Positions 27,118 to 35,971 of a stretch of 64,000 nt of DNA are shown here, in pieces. Each line of letters starts with the position of its first letter. Position 1 is the stretch's first letter. The notes below the pieces were generated by a model, which ran no database searches, was not told the DNA's origin, and saw only the letters and a list, made by a program, of their open reading frames with translations. A program made the position numbers and the translations under genes. This DNA comes from Sciscionella marina DSM 45152 (GTDB lineage: Bacteria; Actinomycetota; Actinomycetes; Mycobacteriales; Pseudonocardiaceae), in contig NZ_KB905382.1 in NCBI RefSeq assembly GCF_000379465.1, positions 1-64,000 of the forward strand, read 5' to 3'.

Positions 27118-28464
27118 ATGATTCGCGATAAAGGACGATGTGGTCTTGTCGGGCTCGGACTGTGCACGGTGCTTTCACTGACCGCATGCGGTTCGTCACC
27201 GGTTCCGCAACCACCAGTTCCCGTGCCGAGCACCTCGGCCGCGCCCGACCCCGCCGTTTCGGCCCAGCAGATCCCGGACGCGTTCGACCGGGCGCGCGGC
27301 TGGGTGGCAAAGGATCACGGCACCGGGCTGGAGCATCCGGTCGTGGCCGCGCGCTCCGGGCTGGTGCTGTTCACCGAGTCCGCGAACGATGGCGGCATCC
27401 GTGTCCTCGCCAAGGACGCCCGAACCGGCGCCACCCGGTGGGCCAGCCGGACGCTGAAACTGCCGGACACCGGGCAGAACTATCACAGCGTGTCCACGAG
27501 CCTGTTCGGGACGACGGAGAACGGCAAGGATTACGCGGTGCTCGCGGCCACCGGGACCGAGGGCGGGGACACGGTGAACAAGCCGAGGGATGTCACCACG
27601 CTGCAGATCTTCGATGTGGCCGCCATGCGTGATCAGGGAGAACCGGCCAGGGTGGTGACCGTGCCGGAGAGCGCGCAGGACTTCATCCCGCAGAACGACG
27701 GGAACCTGCTGGTGCGGCTGGGTTCCTCGACCGCGGTCGTCGATGTGCGCAGTGGGCGGGACACCGGCTACCGGCATCAGGACGCCGCGCTGCACGCACC
27801 GAAGGAGTGCACGCACGAGATCGGGGACTGCAATCAGGGCATCACGGTGTCCGGGATGACCCCGAAAGGCCCGCTGGTGCAGGGATTCGGCGCCTTCTGG
27901 GTCCCCGGTGGCTGGTTCAGCGGAGATGTGCTGCCACCCGGTGCGCAGCAGGAGTCCGGCTCCCAGGAGGTCAAGACGGTCGGAACCCCCGATGGGCGCG
28001 CGGTGGTGGCCGCCTGGCCGTCCGCGAACGATTCCTCGGACGATCGGGTCTGGGCGGTGCACGACGCGGCGACCGGGAAGGTCGAGGCCTCGGTCCCTTG
28101 TGCACAGTCCGATCTGGACGATTCCGGTTCGGGAAAGCGTGGTGTTCCGGTGCTCTCCGGGGACGGCAGGTACCTGATCGCGGGCCAGGTGGTGTTCGAT
28201 CTCGCCGCCAAGAAGGGAATCTGCCTGGCGGAGAACGAATCCCGTGAGGCGGTCACGGTTTCCGCGGTCGACAGGGACGGTACCGGGTACGGTATGGCGG
28301 GCAGTTCCACGGCCACCGAGGGCGCGGTCCGGGTCTCGGTGGCGACCGCGAAGGCCACGGCATTGCCGGAGGGAACCAAGGTACCGACCGAGATCGCCGG
28401 ACCTGTCGCGGTCTTCGACGAGGAATCCGATGGTGTGTTCGTCTATCCGCGGAAGGCCCGCTGA
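27118..28464 (+). CDS. lipoprotein of unknown function
   Basis: The protein has 448 residues from ATG 27118. The signal peptide ends in a lipobox LTAC with Cys24, followed by a Ser/Pro-rich linker (GSSPVPQPPVPVPSTS). The body has repeating beta-rich segments with TRWASRTLKLPDTG and AVHDAATGKVEASVPC, similar to PQQ-like beta-propeller blades. It is expected on the outer membrane-facing side of the cytoplasmic membrane. Its function is unknown. It converges on the FAD oxidoreductase with adjacent stops. Confidence 0.75.
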   Translation: MIRDKGRCGLVGLGLCTVLSLTACGSSPVPQPPVPVPSTSAAPDPAVSAQQIPDAFDRARGWVAKDHGTGLEHPVVAARSGLVLFTESANDGGIRVLAKDARTGATRWASRTLKLPDTGQNYHSVSTSLFGTTENGKDYAVLAATGTEGGDTVNKPRDVTTLQIFDVAAMRDQGEPARVVTVPESAQDFIPQNDGNLLVRLGSSTAVVDVRSGRDTGYRHQDAALHAPKECTHEIGDCNQGITVSGMTPKGPLVQGFGAFWVPGGWFSGDVLPPGAQQESGSQEVKTVGTPDGRAVVAAWPSANDSSDDRVWAVHDAATGKVEASVPCAQSDLDDSGSGKRGVPVLSGDGRYLIAGQVVFDLAAKKGICLAENESREAVTVSAVDRDGTGYGMAGSSTATEGAVRVSVATAKATALPEGTKVPTEIAGPVAVFDEESDGVFVYPRKAR

Positions 28465-29547
28465 TCAGCGCAGCCAGGGGCGCCTGATCGCCACCATGGC
28501 TCCGCTGGTGACCAGTTCCTTCCATTTCGCCGCCACGCGCCCGGTCAGCACACTCCGGTGTGGACGGTCGTCCGGGTACACGAACTGGACGACGCCGTCC
28601 CGCCGTCCGAGGCTGATGTTCTGTGCGAAGAACCGGAACCAGAGTGGTTTCGGCTGCTTGCCGAGCAGGGTGCCGGCGAGCGCGTTGGCGGCGTAGAAGG
28701 CGTTGGGAATGCCCGCACCGCAGGCCATGCGAACGGTCGCACCGCGGGAGTGCACCGCGGCGGCGTCACCGACCACGGTGATCTCCGGGTAATCGTGACT
28801 GCGCAGGAATTCGTCGACCGGTACCCGGCCGCTTTCGTCCACCGGCAGCCCGGCGGAGGCGGCGATCTCCGGCGCGACGAAGCCACCCGCCCAGACGGTC
28901 AGCTCGGCGGGCAGCGTGCCGGACCCCTCGAGTGCCGGACCGTCCGCGGTCACCCCGGTGCACTTCCGGCCGGTGTGCACCTGCACACCGAGCCGTTCGA
29001 AGGCGGAGCCCAGGTGGCGCCGCGCGCCGGGGGAGAGCCGGTGCCCCGGTTCGAACTCGTCGACGAGGTGCACCCGAAGCCCGGGGTGACACTCGGCCAG
29101 CTCGCTCGCGATCTCCATACCGGTGAGACCGGCCCCGATCACCGCGATGCTTTCCTTACCGGGCAAGGCATCCCGTAGGCGCAGCGCCTGGTCGTAGCCG
29201 GCGATGCCGTGGGTGTGCTCCGGTTCCGCGGCCGCGTGGCTGCCCAGCGCGTACACCAGCCGGTCGTAACCGAGCATCTCCTCGTCCACGCGGATCTTCC
29301 GCGCATCCGGGCGGATCTCGCCGACCCGGCCGATCCGCAGCCGCACCCCGGGAGCGAGCAGGCTCTCCAAGGGGCGCACGACGAGCTCCTGGCCCGCGGC
29401 GATCTGGTGCAGCCGCACCCGTTCCACGAACACTTCACGGTCGTTGACCAGGGTGATCTCCGCCGCCGTGCCGAGCAGCTTGGCCAGCCGGTTTGCCGTC
29501 AACAGCCCGGCGTAACCCGCGCCGAGCACCAGGATTCGATTCGTCAT
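28465..29547 (-). CDS. FAD-dependent oxidoreductase, NDH-2/AIF-like
   Basis: This 360-residue two-dinucleotide-fold protein has the FAD motif LGAGYAGLLTANRLAK at 6-21 and a second motif IAVIGAGLTGMEIASEL. The C-terminal FAD site is ITVVGDAAAV. It resembles short type II NADH dehydrogenases but lacks a membrane anchor. It follows the sigma factor gene on the same strand after 49 bases. ECF41 genes are often linked with such oxidoreductases, and a matching promoter lies just upstream. Confidence 0.9.
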   Translation of the reverse strand: MTNRILVLGAGYAGLLTANRLAKLLGTAAEITLVNDREVFVERVRLHQIAAGQELVVRPLESLLAPGVRLRIGRVGEIRPDARKIRVDEEMLGYDRLVYALGSHAAAEPEHTHGIAGYDQALRLRDALPGKESIAVIGAGLTGMEIASELAECHPGLRVHLVDEFEPGHRLSPGARRHLGSAFERLGVQVHTGRKCTGVTADGPALEGSGTLPAELTVWAGGFVAPEIAASAGLPVDESGRVPVDEFLRSHDYPEITVVGDAAAVHSRGATVRMACGAGIPNAFYAANALAGTLLGKQPKPLWFRFFAQNISLGRRDGVVQFVYPDDRPHRSVLTGRVAAKWKELVTSGAMVAIRRPWLR

Positions 29548-29555
29548 ACCGAACA

Positions 29556-29582
29556 GACCGGATAGCCCGCGCGAATCTGACA
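29556..29582 (-). promoter_or_regulatory. candidate ECF41 promoter of the FAD oxidoreductase gene
   Basis: TGTCAGA is followed after exactly 16 bases by GGTC on the minus strand, near the ECF41 consensus TGTCACA-N16-CGTC. The last -10 base is nine bases from the ATG, implying a leaderless or nearly leaderless mRNA. The short distance from the sigma gene's stop allows read-through too. Confidence 0.5.
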
Positions 29583-29596
29583 GAGTGTGTGCTGGA

Positions 29597-30535
29597 TCAC
29601 CGAAACCGGGCGACGAACTGTTGCAGCTCGGCGGGCTCGAACACGGTCATACCGAGCTGACCGGCCAGGTAGCCGAGCTTGTCCGGGTTCAGCTGGATGT
29701 GCAGCTCGGTGATGCGCCCGTCGAGCACGGTGAGCCCGAGCGTGCCGAGCAGCCGGTCCCCGATGCCGATCAGCAGGGTGATCTCGCCGTTGGTCTCGAT
29801 GAACCGCAATAACGGGTCCGGCAGTTCGTCCAGCCTGCCGAAGGTGCCGCGCAGATACCGGGTGACCAGGTCCCGTCCGGTGATTCGCTTGCGCGCGGCC
29901 GGCAGGTGGCCACCCGCGTCCGCGATGGAACTCGCGTCCTCGGCGAGCAGCCGGGTCAGGCCGTCCACATTGCCCTCACGGGCCGCGTCCAGGAAGCGCT
30001 CCGCGATCGCGCGGGCCTGTTCGTCGCAGGGTTCGAAGCGCGTCCGCTGGTCCCGGACCAGTTGTTGTGCCCTGTGATAGAGCTGCGCGGAATTGGGCTC
30101 GGAAATGCCGAGCAGTTCGGCGATCTCCGCGTGCGGGTACCCGAAAGCCGCGCGGAGCACGAACACCGCGCGCTGGGCTGGGGTCAGCCGCTCGAACAGG
30201 GTGAGCATCGCGATGCTGACCGCCTCGGACCGTTCGACCGTGCCGGGCACATCGCCGTCCGGTCCGGTGAGCACCGGTTCGGGCAGCCACTGGCCGACGT
30301 AGCTCTCTCGCTTCGCGGCCGCCGAGGTCAGCCGGTTCAGGCACAGATTGGTCAGGGTTTTCACCAGCCACGCTTCGGGGCGCTCGATTTCCGCGTGCCG
30401 CGCGCCCGCCCAGCGCAGATAGGCGTCCTGCACCGCGTCCTGCGCATCGGCTGCGGATCCGAGCATCCGGTAGGCGTGCGTGAACAACCGGGGCCGGGCC
30501 TGTTCGAACACCGCAACCGAATCCACGTCGCTCAC
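29597..30535 (-). CDS. ECF41-family RNA polymerase sigma factor (SigJ-like)
   Basis: The 312-residue protein starts at GTG 30535. Sigma region 2 (RLFTHAYRMLGSAADAQDAV) and region 4 (FGYPHAEIAELLGIS) are followed by a C-terminal SnoaL/NTF2-like domain. ECF41 marks are the linker motif WLPEP and the C-terminal NPDKL; the third motif DGGG reads DAGG. In this group the C-terminal domain regulates sigma activity without a classical anti-sigma factor. It lies upstream of the oxidoreductase, as is common for ECF41. Confidence 0.92.
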   Translation of the reverse strand: MSDVDSVAVFEQARPRLFTHAYRMLGSAADAQDAVQDAYLRWAGARHAEIERPEAWLVKTLTNLCLNRLTSAAAKRESYVGQWLPEPVLTGPDGDVPGTVERSEAVSIAMLTLFERLTPAQRAVFVLRAAFGYPHAEIAELLGISEPNSAQLYHRAQQLVRDQRTRFEPCDEQARAIAERFLDAAREGNVDGLTRLLAEDASSIADAGGHLPAARKRITGRDLVTRYLRGTFGRLDELPDPLLRFIETNGEITLLIGIGDRLLGTLGLTVLDGRITELHIQLNPDKLGYLAGQLGMTVFEPAELQQFVARFR

Positions 30536-30848
30536 CGTAGGTGTCCGGCAGGCTCCTGTCGAATGACTCGCAGGGTTCCGGGCGGTGGAACCGCTGATTG
30601 ATCGGGTCCGGAATACCGGCCTGGCGTCGATCCCGTCCTTGCCGGGGGGCGATTCTGCTACGGATTCGCCGTTCCCCGGGGGTAACGCTTCGAGCATTCG
30701 AGAGCACCCTCCCGGATGGTCGTCGGCTACAACAGTGGCCGGGAGCATTTCGAGGAGACCGCCGAGACGATGCTGGCCGACGGTGACCGGCTTCCCGTGT
30801 ACCGGTGGATCTACCGCACGAAGACAGCGGAATGACGCTCCCGATGGC
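30536..30848. other. 313-base gap without a confident gene
   Basis: Between the sigma-factor start and the lipase stop only a 39-codon frame on the plus strand (ATG 30716 to TGA 30833-30835) reads somewhat like protein (GYNSGREHFEETAETMLADG, YRWIYRTKTAE). It has no ribosome-binding site and no recognised family, and could be the tail of a lost gene. Nothing else was seen. Confidence 0.4.
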
Positions 30849-32054
30849 TCAGCGGCCGGCGAACCACCGCGCGATTTTCGGGAACGAGGCGAGTGCTGTG
30901 CCATTGTGATCGAGTGGACCGGCATCGACGAGTTCGGCCTTGGCGCCGCTCGCGGCCAGCATCCGCTGACACTGTTCGGAGTTGGCATACGGCACATCCC
31001 GGTCGCCTGTGCCATGGAACAGCCGTACCGGGGCCTTCGGTTTCCAGCCGGCGCACAACCGGTCATTGATCCGGATCGCCTCGGCGAGCTTGCCACCGGG
31101 ATGCCGCAGCCGCTGCACGAATTCCGGGCGCAGCAGTTTCTCCGGGGAATCGGGCAGCCCCTGGATGATCTCCGGTAACGGATGCGATCCGTCGAAAAGC
31201 GCTTCGACGCTCTGATCGTAGGGTGCCTGGAATGCCTCGGATGGTGAATCGTAGAGGTGGTAGGCGCGATTCCAGGACGTGACGAAGTAGCCGAGATAGA
31301 CCACGGCCTCGTGTGGATCGACCCTGCCGTCGAACGCGGCGGGCAGTTCGGTACCGAATATGTCGTGTGGGCCGGACACCGCGGCGACCGCGCCGAGTTC
31401 CGATCCGGCGGCGCCGCCCTGAAGTGCCTTGCCGAGCGGCACGGCGGCCTGACCGCCCTGGGAGAATCCGGCGACATTGACCGAACGCCGCAGCCGGTGA
31501 TGGGTCCGCTTCGCCATCGCCCGAGTCACCCGGATGCCGTCCACCGCGCTGTGCACCGTCGGTTCGGCCATCATGTAGGCGGGTTTTCCGAAGCTGAGGC
31601 CGAGTCCCGGGTAGTCCGGGGCCACCGCGGCCTGACCGCTGCCCGCGAAAAGCAGGGTGCCCGCGCGATCCGGACCATCGGCCACGGAGGCGGCCATCCC
31701 ACGGACCGGGTTGGTGCCGTGCAGATAGGTGGTGATCGGCAGTGCCCTGTCACCGGAGCCCTGGGGGAAGGCCAGCACTCCGCTGCCGATCGTCGGTTTT
31801 CCGTCGGCACCGGTGGTCCGGTAGAGCACCCGATAGGCATCGACCCCGTCGTGCACTCCGGCCGGATCGAAACCCTGTTGTTTCAGGTAGCCGGTCAGCG
31901 TGCCGGCATCCATGGAAACCAGGGGTTCGGTGGAGATCAGGGGATCCTGAGGATTCTCGCCTTGCTGCGCGGCTTGCCCGGCCGCGTCTTCGCAGGCGGT
32001 CAGGGTCAGGCACAGGGCAGCGGTGGAGAGCACGCCGAGCATTCGATTCGCCAT
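30849..32054 (-). CDS. secretory lipase-type lipoprotein
   Basis: The 401-residue protein has a signal peptide ending in lipobox LTAC with Cys21. The alpha/beta-hydrolase core has PDYPGLGLSFG and the nucleophile elbow VAGFSQGGQAA with Ser198; FHGTGDRDVPY carries the acid and DHNGTALASFP the likely His. It matches the LIP (PF03583) secretory lipase family of nocardiae and relatives. It is probably an extracellular, membrane-tethered triacylglycerol or ester lipase. It is divergent from a NarL-type sensor kinase gene. Confidence 0.9.
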   Translation of the reverse strand: MANRMLGVLSTAALCLTLTACEDAAGQAAQQGENPQDPLISTEPLVSMDAGTLTGYLKQQGFDPAGVHDGVDAYRVLYRTTGADGKPTIGSGVLAFPQGSGDRALPITTYLHGTNPVRGMAASVADGPDRAGTLLFAGSGQAAVAPDYPGLGLSFGKPAYMMAEPTVHSAVDGIRVTRAMAKRTHHRLRRSVNVAGFSQGGQAAVPLGKALQGGAAGSELGAVAAVSGPHDIFGTELPAAFDGRVDPHEAVVYLGYFVTSWNRAYHLYDSPSEAFQAPYDQSVEALFDGSHPLPEIIQGLPDSPEKLLRPEFVQRLRHPGGKLAEAIRINDRLCAGWKPKAPVRLFHGTGDRDVPYANSEQCQRMLAASGAKAELVDAGPLDHNGTALASFPKIARWFAGR

Positions 32055-32160
32055 GGGAAAAGCATGGCCGCACCGGCCGGGGTATGGCCTCCAACGGGCG
32101 GCCATGCGGGATCTACTTTGGTCTATGGGCAGGTTCGCCGCGCTGACCTAGGCTGATCGG

Positions 32161-33303
32161 GTGTCTGTGCCCCGCCTGCCTCCGTTGCGCCGATTCGCGC
32201 CGGTTCTGTTCCCGGCCTTCGGTGCCCTGATGTCGATCACGCAGATCGTGGCGGAGGTCAGCGCGGGGACACCGCGCGGGGAACTGCTGGCGGACCTGGG
32301 GGTGCTGGTGCTCGCCTGCGTGCTGCTCGCCGGGTTGCCGCGCTGGCCGGTTCCGGTCGTGCTGACGCTGATCGTGCTGACCGCATTCGCGTTCACCGCG
32401 ACCATTCCGGCCGCGATCGCGACACTGGAGGTGGCATCCCGGCAGCGCCCGAGGGTGAGCTGCCTCGTCGGTGTCGCCGGGATCCTCGCGCAGGCGATCT
32501 TCGGGCTGTGGCGGCCGATGCCGGGACTCTCCTATGGCTGGTGGCTGGTCATCGTCGTGTTCGCGTTCATCGCACTCGTCGGGGTGGGCATGCTGATCCG
32601 GACCAGGCGGGCGCTGATCGATTCGCTGGCCGAACGGGCCAACCGCGCGGAGGCGGAACAGGGCAGACGGGTCGCGGAGGCGCGCATCGCCGAACGGGCC
32701 GCGCTGGCCAGGGAGATGCACGATGTGCTCGCCCACCGGCTGTCCCTTGTGGCCACCTACGCCGGTGCGCTCGAGTACCGCGCGGACGCCGAACCGGCCA
32801 AGCTCGTCAGCGCGGCCGGGGTGGTCCGGGAGGGCGTGTACCAGGCGCTCGGCGAACTGCGCGAGGTGATCGGCGTGCTGCGCGAGGACACCGATGCGAG
32901 TGACCGGCCGCGGCCCGGGCTGCCCGAGCTGCGCGAGTTGGTGGCGGAGGCGCGCGCCGCGGGGACCCCGGTCCGGTTCGACTACCGGATCCAGGACGGG
33001 GAAACGCTTCCGCCCGCGACGGGGCACACCGGTTACCGGGTGGTGCAGGAGGGCCTGACCAATGCGCGCAAGCACGCCGCGGGGCAGGAGGTGCAGGTCC
33101 GGGTGGAAGGGGAGCCGGGAACCGGGGTGCGGATCGAGGTCAGCAACCCGGTTCCCGGCACCGACAGCTCGGATGGCCGGGGGACCGGGCTGATCGGGCT
33201 CACCGAGCGGGCACGGCTCACCGGCGGGAAACTCGATCATCAATTGACCGGTTCCGGGGAATTTCGCCTCGATGCCTGGTTACCATGGGGCGGTGAGTCG
33301 TGA
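32161..33303 (+). CDS. NarL-type sensor histidine kinase
   Basis: The 380-residue protein starts at GTG 32161. The N-terminal membrane domain has about five helices to residue 145 and no large extracytoplasmic loop. A HisKA_3 domain follows with His187 in AREMHDVLAHRLS, then an HATPase domain with EGLTNARKHA and GRGTGLIGL. Such kinases sense within or at the membrane. The response-regulator start overlaps its 3' end by 11 bases. Confidence 0.92.
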   Translation: MSVPRLPPLRRFAPVLFPAFGALMSITQIVAEVSAGTPRGELLADLGVLVLACVLLAGLPRWPVPVVLTLIVLTAFAFTATIPAAIATLEVASRQRPRVSCLVGVAGILAQAIFGLWRPMPGLSYGWWLVIVVFAFIALVGVGMLIRTRRALIDSLAERANRAEAEQGRRVAEARIAERAALAREMHDVLAHRLSLVATYAGALEYRADAEPAKLVSAAGVVREGVYQALGELREVIGVLREDTDASDRPRPGLPELRELVAEARAAGTPVRFDYRIQDGETLPPATGHTGYRVVQEGLTNARKHAAGQEVQVRVEGEPGTGVRIEVSNPVPGTDSSDGRGTGLIGLTERARLTGGKLDHQLTGSGEFRLDAWLPWGGES

Positions 33304-33946
33304 AATCCGCGTCCTGATCGTCGATGACGACGCTCTCGTTCGCTCCGGGTTGACCTTCATGCTCGAAGGTGCGGACGGGATCTCGGTGGTCGGCGAAGCA
33401 CCGGACGGTAATGCCGCGCTCGGCGCGGTCGACGCGCATGCACCGGACGTGGTGTTGATGGACATCCGGATGCCCTCCGTGGATGGGCTCACCGCGACCC
33501 GAAGACTGCGCGCCAACCCGCAGCCGCCCGAGGTGATCGTGCTGACCACGTTCGACACCGATGAGAACATCCTGCGCGCGCTGCGGGCCGGTGCGGGCGG
33601 ATTCCTGCTCAAGGACACCCCGCCCGCGCAGATCGTGGACGCGATCCACCGGGTGGCCACCGGGGATCCGATGCTCTCGCCCGCGGTCACCCGGAAACTG
33701 ATGGACAAGGTGGCCACCGATGCGAGCAGCTATGATCGCGCTCGCGCCGGGTTCGAGCGGCTGAGCGAGCGCGAGCACGAGGTGGCGCTCGCCGTGGCCC
33801 GGGGCAGCACCAACGCGGAGATCGCCGGCGAGCTGCTGATGAGCGTGGCCACGGTCAAGGCGCATGTCTCGCGTGTGCTCACCAAGCTCGAACTGGGGAA
33901 CCGGACCCAGATCGCGCTGCTCGCGCACGACGCCGGACTGGCCTGA
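33293..33946 (+). CDS. NarL/LuxR-type response regulator
   Basis: This 217-residue protein starts at GTG 33293, overlapping the kinase. The receiver has Asp57 in VVLMDIRMPS and Lys in FLLKDTPP. The C-terminal LuxR helix-turn-helix has LSEREHEVALAVARGSTNAEIA and VKAHVSRVLTKL. It is paired with the preceding kinase; divergent lipase and downstream carboxylesterase genes are plausible targets. Confidence 0.93.
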   Translation: MSREIRVLIVDDDALVRSGLTFMLEGADGISVVGEAPDGNAALGAVDAHAPDVVLMDIRMPSVDGLTATRRLRANPQPPEVIVLTTFDTDENILRALRAGAGGFLLKDTPPAQIVDAIHRVATGDPMLSPAVTRKLMDKVATDASSYDRARAGFERLSEREHEVALAVARGSTNAEIAGELLMSVATVKAHVSRVLTKLELGNRTQIALLAHDAGLA

Positions 33947-34058
33947 GCCGTACGTTAGCCGCCCGGCTACCGGGCATCGACCGAAGGCTGATGTGCCCGC
34001 CCGGCGCGGGCTCTACCTTTCGTGGCAACCGAATGCGCTTGTCACGAAAGGGAAAGTC

Positions 34059-35651
34059 ATGGTGCTGAGTCGTTGGGCCGTGATCTGCGGGATGCTGTCG
34101 GTGTTGTTCGGCAGCACGGCCTGTGCCGCCGACCCACCGCCGGCGAAGCCATCGGATCCCGCGGTGGTGCACACCGATGCGGGTTCGGTCCGCGGCTCCG
34201 TGCAGCACGGAACCCGGGTGTTCCAACGGATTCCGTACGCCGCACCCCCGGTCGGCGAGCTGCGCTGGCGGGATCCGCGCCCGGTCGCCCCGTGGCAGGG
34301 GGTCCGCGATGCGACGAAGCCGTCACCGTCCTGCGCGCAGAACCCCGGGGAGACGGCACAGCCCAGTGACAACGAGGACTGCCTCTACCTCAACGTCACC
34401 ACGCCGGCCAAGAAGCCGGGCAAACCGAAGCCGGTGATCGTGTGGATCCACGGCGGGGTCTTCATGAGCGGGACCAGCAACGGTTTCGACGCGAAACGCT
34501 GGGCGAACCGCGGGGACGCGATCGTGGTGACGATCAACTACCGGCTCGGCATGCTCGGCAACTTCGGTATCAAGGGGCTGCCCGGTTCCGGCACCTTCGC
34601 ATTGCGCGATCAGCAGGCCGCGCTGAAGTGGGTGCAGCGCAACGCGGCCGCGTTCGGCGGAAACCCCGGCAATGTCACCATCGCGGGCCAGTCCGCGGGC
34701 GCGATGAGCAACTGCGCGCACCTGACCTCGCCCACTGCGGCGGGCCTGTTCGGCAAGGCCATCATGCAGAGCGGTTCCTGCGGGACGAACTGGCTGAAGA
34801 ACTTCGACGCCCCGCACAAGAAGGCGGGTGCCGTGTTCGAACCGGTTACCACGGTGCAGCGGGATGGACAGCAAGCGGCGGCCGAACTCGGCTGCGCCAA
34901 ACCGGATCCGCGCGCCACGATCGACTGCCTGCGCGCGCTCCCGGTCAAGCGGCTGCAACCGGTGCTGAGCCGGTTCGTGCATCCGGCGTACCACACCGCG
35001 GTGCTGCCGGAGAAACCCGCCGATGCCTTGCGGGAGGGGCATTTCCGGCGGGTTCCGGTGATCTCCGGGAACGTGCACGATGAGGGCACCATGTCCGCTG
35101 CCGCGTACGAGAACGGCGGACCGATCAGCGAGCAGACCTACGATTCCGTGCTCGGCGAGACCTTCGGTGCGGATCGCGCGAAGGTGGCGGCCGAATATCC
35201 GCGCGCCGCCTACGGTTCCGCGGCCCAGGCCTTCGCGGCGATGATCACCGATCGCAAATGGAGCTGCACGCAGTACGCGGACTCGCGGAACATGGCCCGC
35301 TATGCCCCGGTCCACCAATACGAGTTCGCCGATCCGGCTCCGCCGCCGATGTGGGCCAAGCCGAAAATGCCGATGGGTACCTACCACTCCTCGGACATCT
35401 GGTCCCTGTTCGACCTCGGTGGCTACCCACCGCAGTTCTCGGAGGAGCAGAAGCGGCTGGCCGACCAGATCGTCGACTACTGGAGCGGTTTCGCGCACAA
35501 CGGCAAACCCGAAGGCCCCGCATGGCAGGCACTCCGCTCGGACGCGCAAACACCGTACGTCCAGTCACTCGCTCCCGGCACGGGCGGTATCCATCCGGTC
35601 GATCTTGCCGCCGAGCACCACTGTTCCTTCTGGAAGAAACTGGGGAAATGA
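34059..35651 (+). CDS. exported type B carboxylesterase
   Basis: The 530-residue carboxylesterase/lipase (PF00135) has the oxyanion motif IHGGVFMSG, the sequence EDCLYLNV and nucleophile Ser212 in GQSAGAMSN. The N-terminus has a signal peptide with a weak lipobox-like SALAC-type sequence (FGSTACAA, Cys22). The ATG is preceded by AAAGGGAAAG. Its stop overlaps the start of the EspC-like gene (ATGA), tying it to a type VII-like gene trio. Confidence 0.88.
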   Translation: MVLSRWAVICGMLSVLFGSTACAADPPPAKPSDPAVVHTDAGSVRGSVQHGTRVFQRIPYAAPPVGELRWRDPRPVAPWQGVRDATKPSPSCAQNPGETAQPSDNEDCLYLNVTTPAKKPGKPKPVIVWIHGGVFMSGTSNGFDAKRWANRGDAIVVTINYRLGMLGNFGIKGLPGSGTFALRDQQAALKWVQRNAAAFGGNPGNVTIAGQSAGAMSNCAHLTSPTAAGLFGKAIMQSGSCGTNWLKNFDAPHKKAGAVFEPVTTVQRDGQQAAAELGCAKPDPRATIDCLRALPVKRLQPVLSRFVHPAYHTAVLPEKPADALREGHFRRVPVISGNVHDEGTMSAAAYENGGPISEQTYDSVLGETFGADRAKVAAEYPRAAYGSAAQAFAAMITDRKWSCTQYADSRNMARYAPVHQYEFADPAPPPMWAKPKMPMGTYHSSDIWSLFDLGGYPPQFSEEQKRLADQIVDYWSGFAHNGKPEGPAWQALRSDAQTPYVQSLAPGTGGIHPVDLAAEHHCSFWKKLGK

Positions 35652-35971
35652 CCATGCAAAACGGATTCACCGTCGACACGGACGGCTTGCGCGATGCGGC
35701 GAAGAAAACCGCCGCACTCGGTAAGGATCTCGAGGACACCAGGCATCTGCTCGGCAAAGCCGCCAACCATCCGGAGGCGTTCTCCGGTGGCGAAGGTCCC
35801 GGACGCCTGTTCGAGGAACTCAAACCACGGTTCGAGGAGGCCTGCCACTACCTCGGGCGGGTCCTTTCGGACAACGCGGAGAATCTCGAGCTCTCCGCGA
35901 AAGCACTGCGCGAGGTCGCGCACCGCTACGACGAGAACGAGCACCGATCGGCCAAGGAGCTGGGACAATGA
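35648..35971 (+). CDS. EspC/ESX-like small helical protein
   Basis: This 107-residue all-helical protein, with VDTDGLRDAAKKTAALGKDL and AKALREVAHRYDENEH, is of the type seen in EspC (DUF2580) ESX-secretion-associated proteins. ATG 35648 overlaps the esterase stop; ATG 35654 is also possible. It overlaps the next gene by four bases. It likely pairs with that protein and may be a type VII substrate. No ESX secretion machinery lies in the window. Confidence 0.65.
   Translation: MTMQNGFTVDTDGLRDAAKKTAALGKDLEDTRHLLGKAANHPEAFSGGEGPGRLFEELKPRFEEACHYLGRVLSDNAENLELSAKALREVAHRYDENEHRSAKELGQ

Noticed and set aside
29597-31477. Sigma factor extended to 626 residues
   Set aside because: The N-terminal extension is antisense of the lipase gene. 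GTG 30535 gives the standard ECF41 length.
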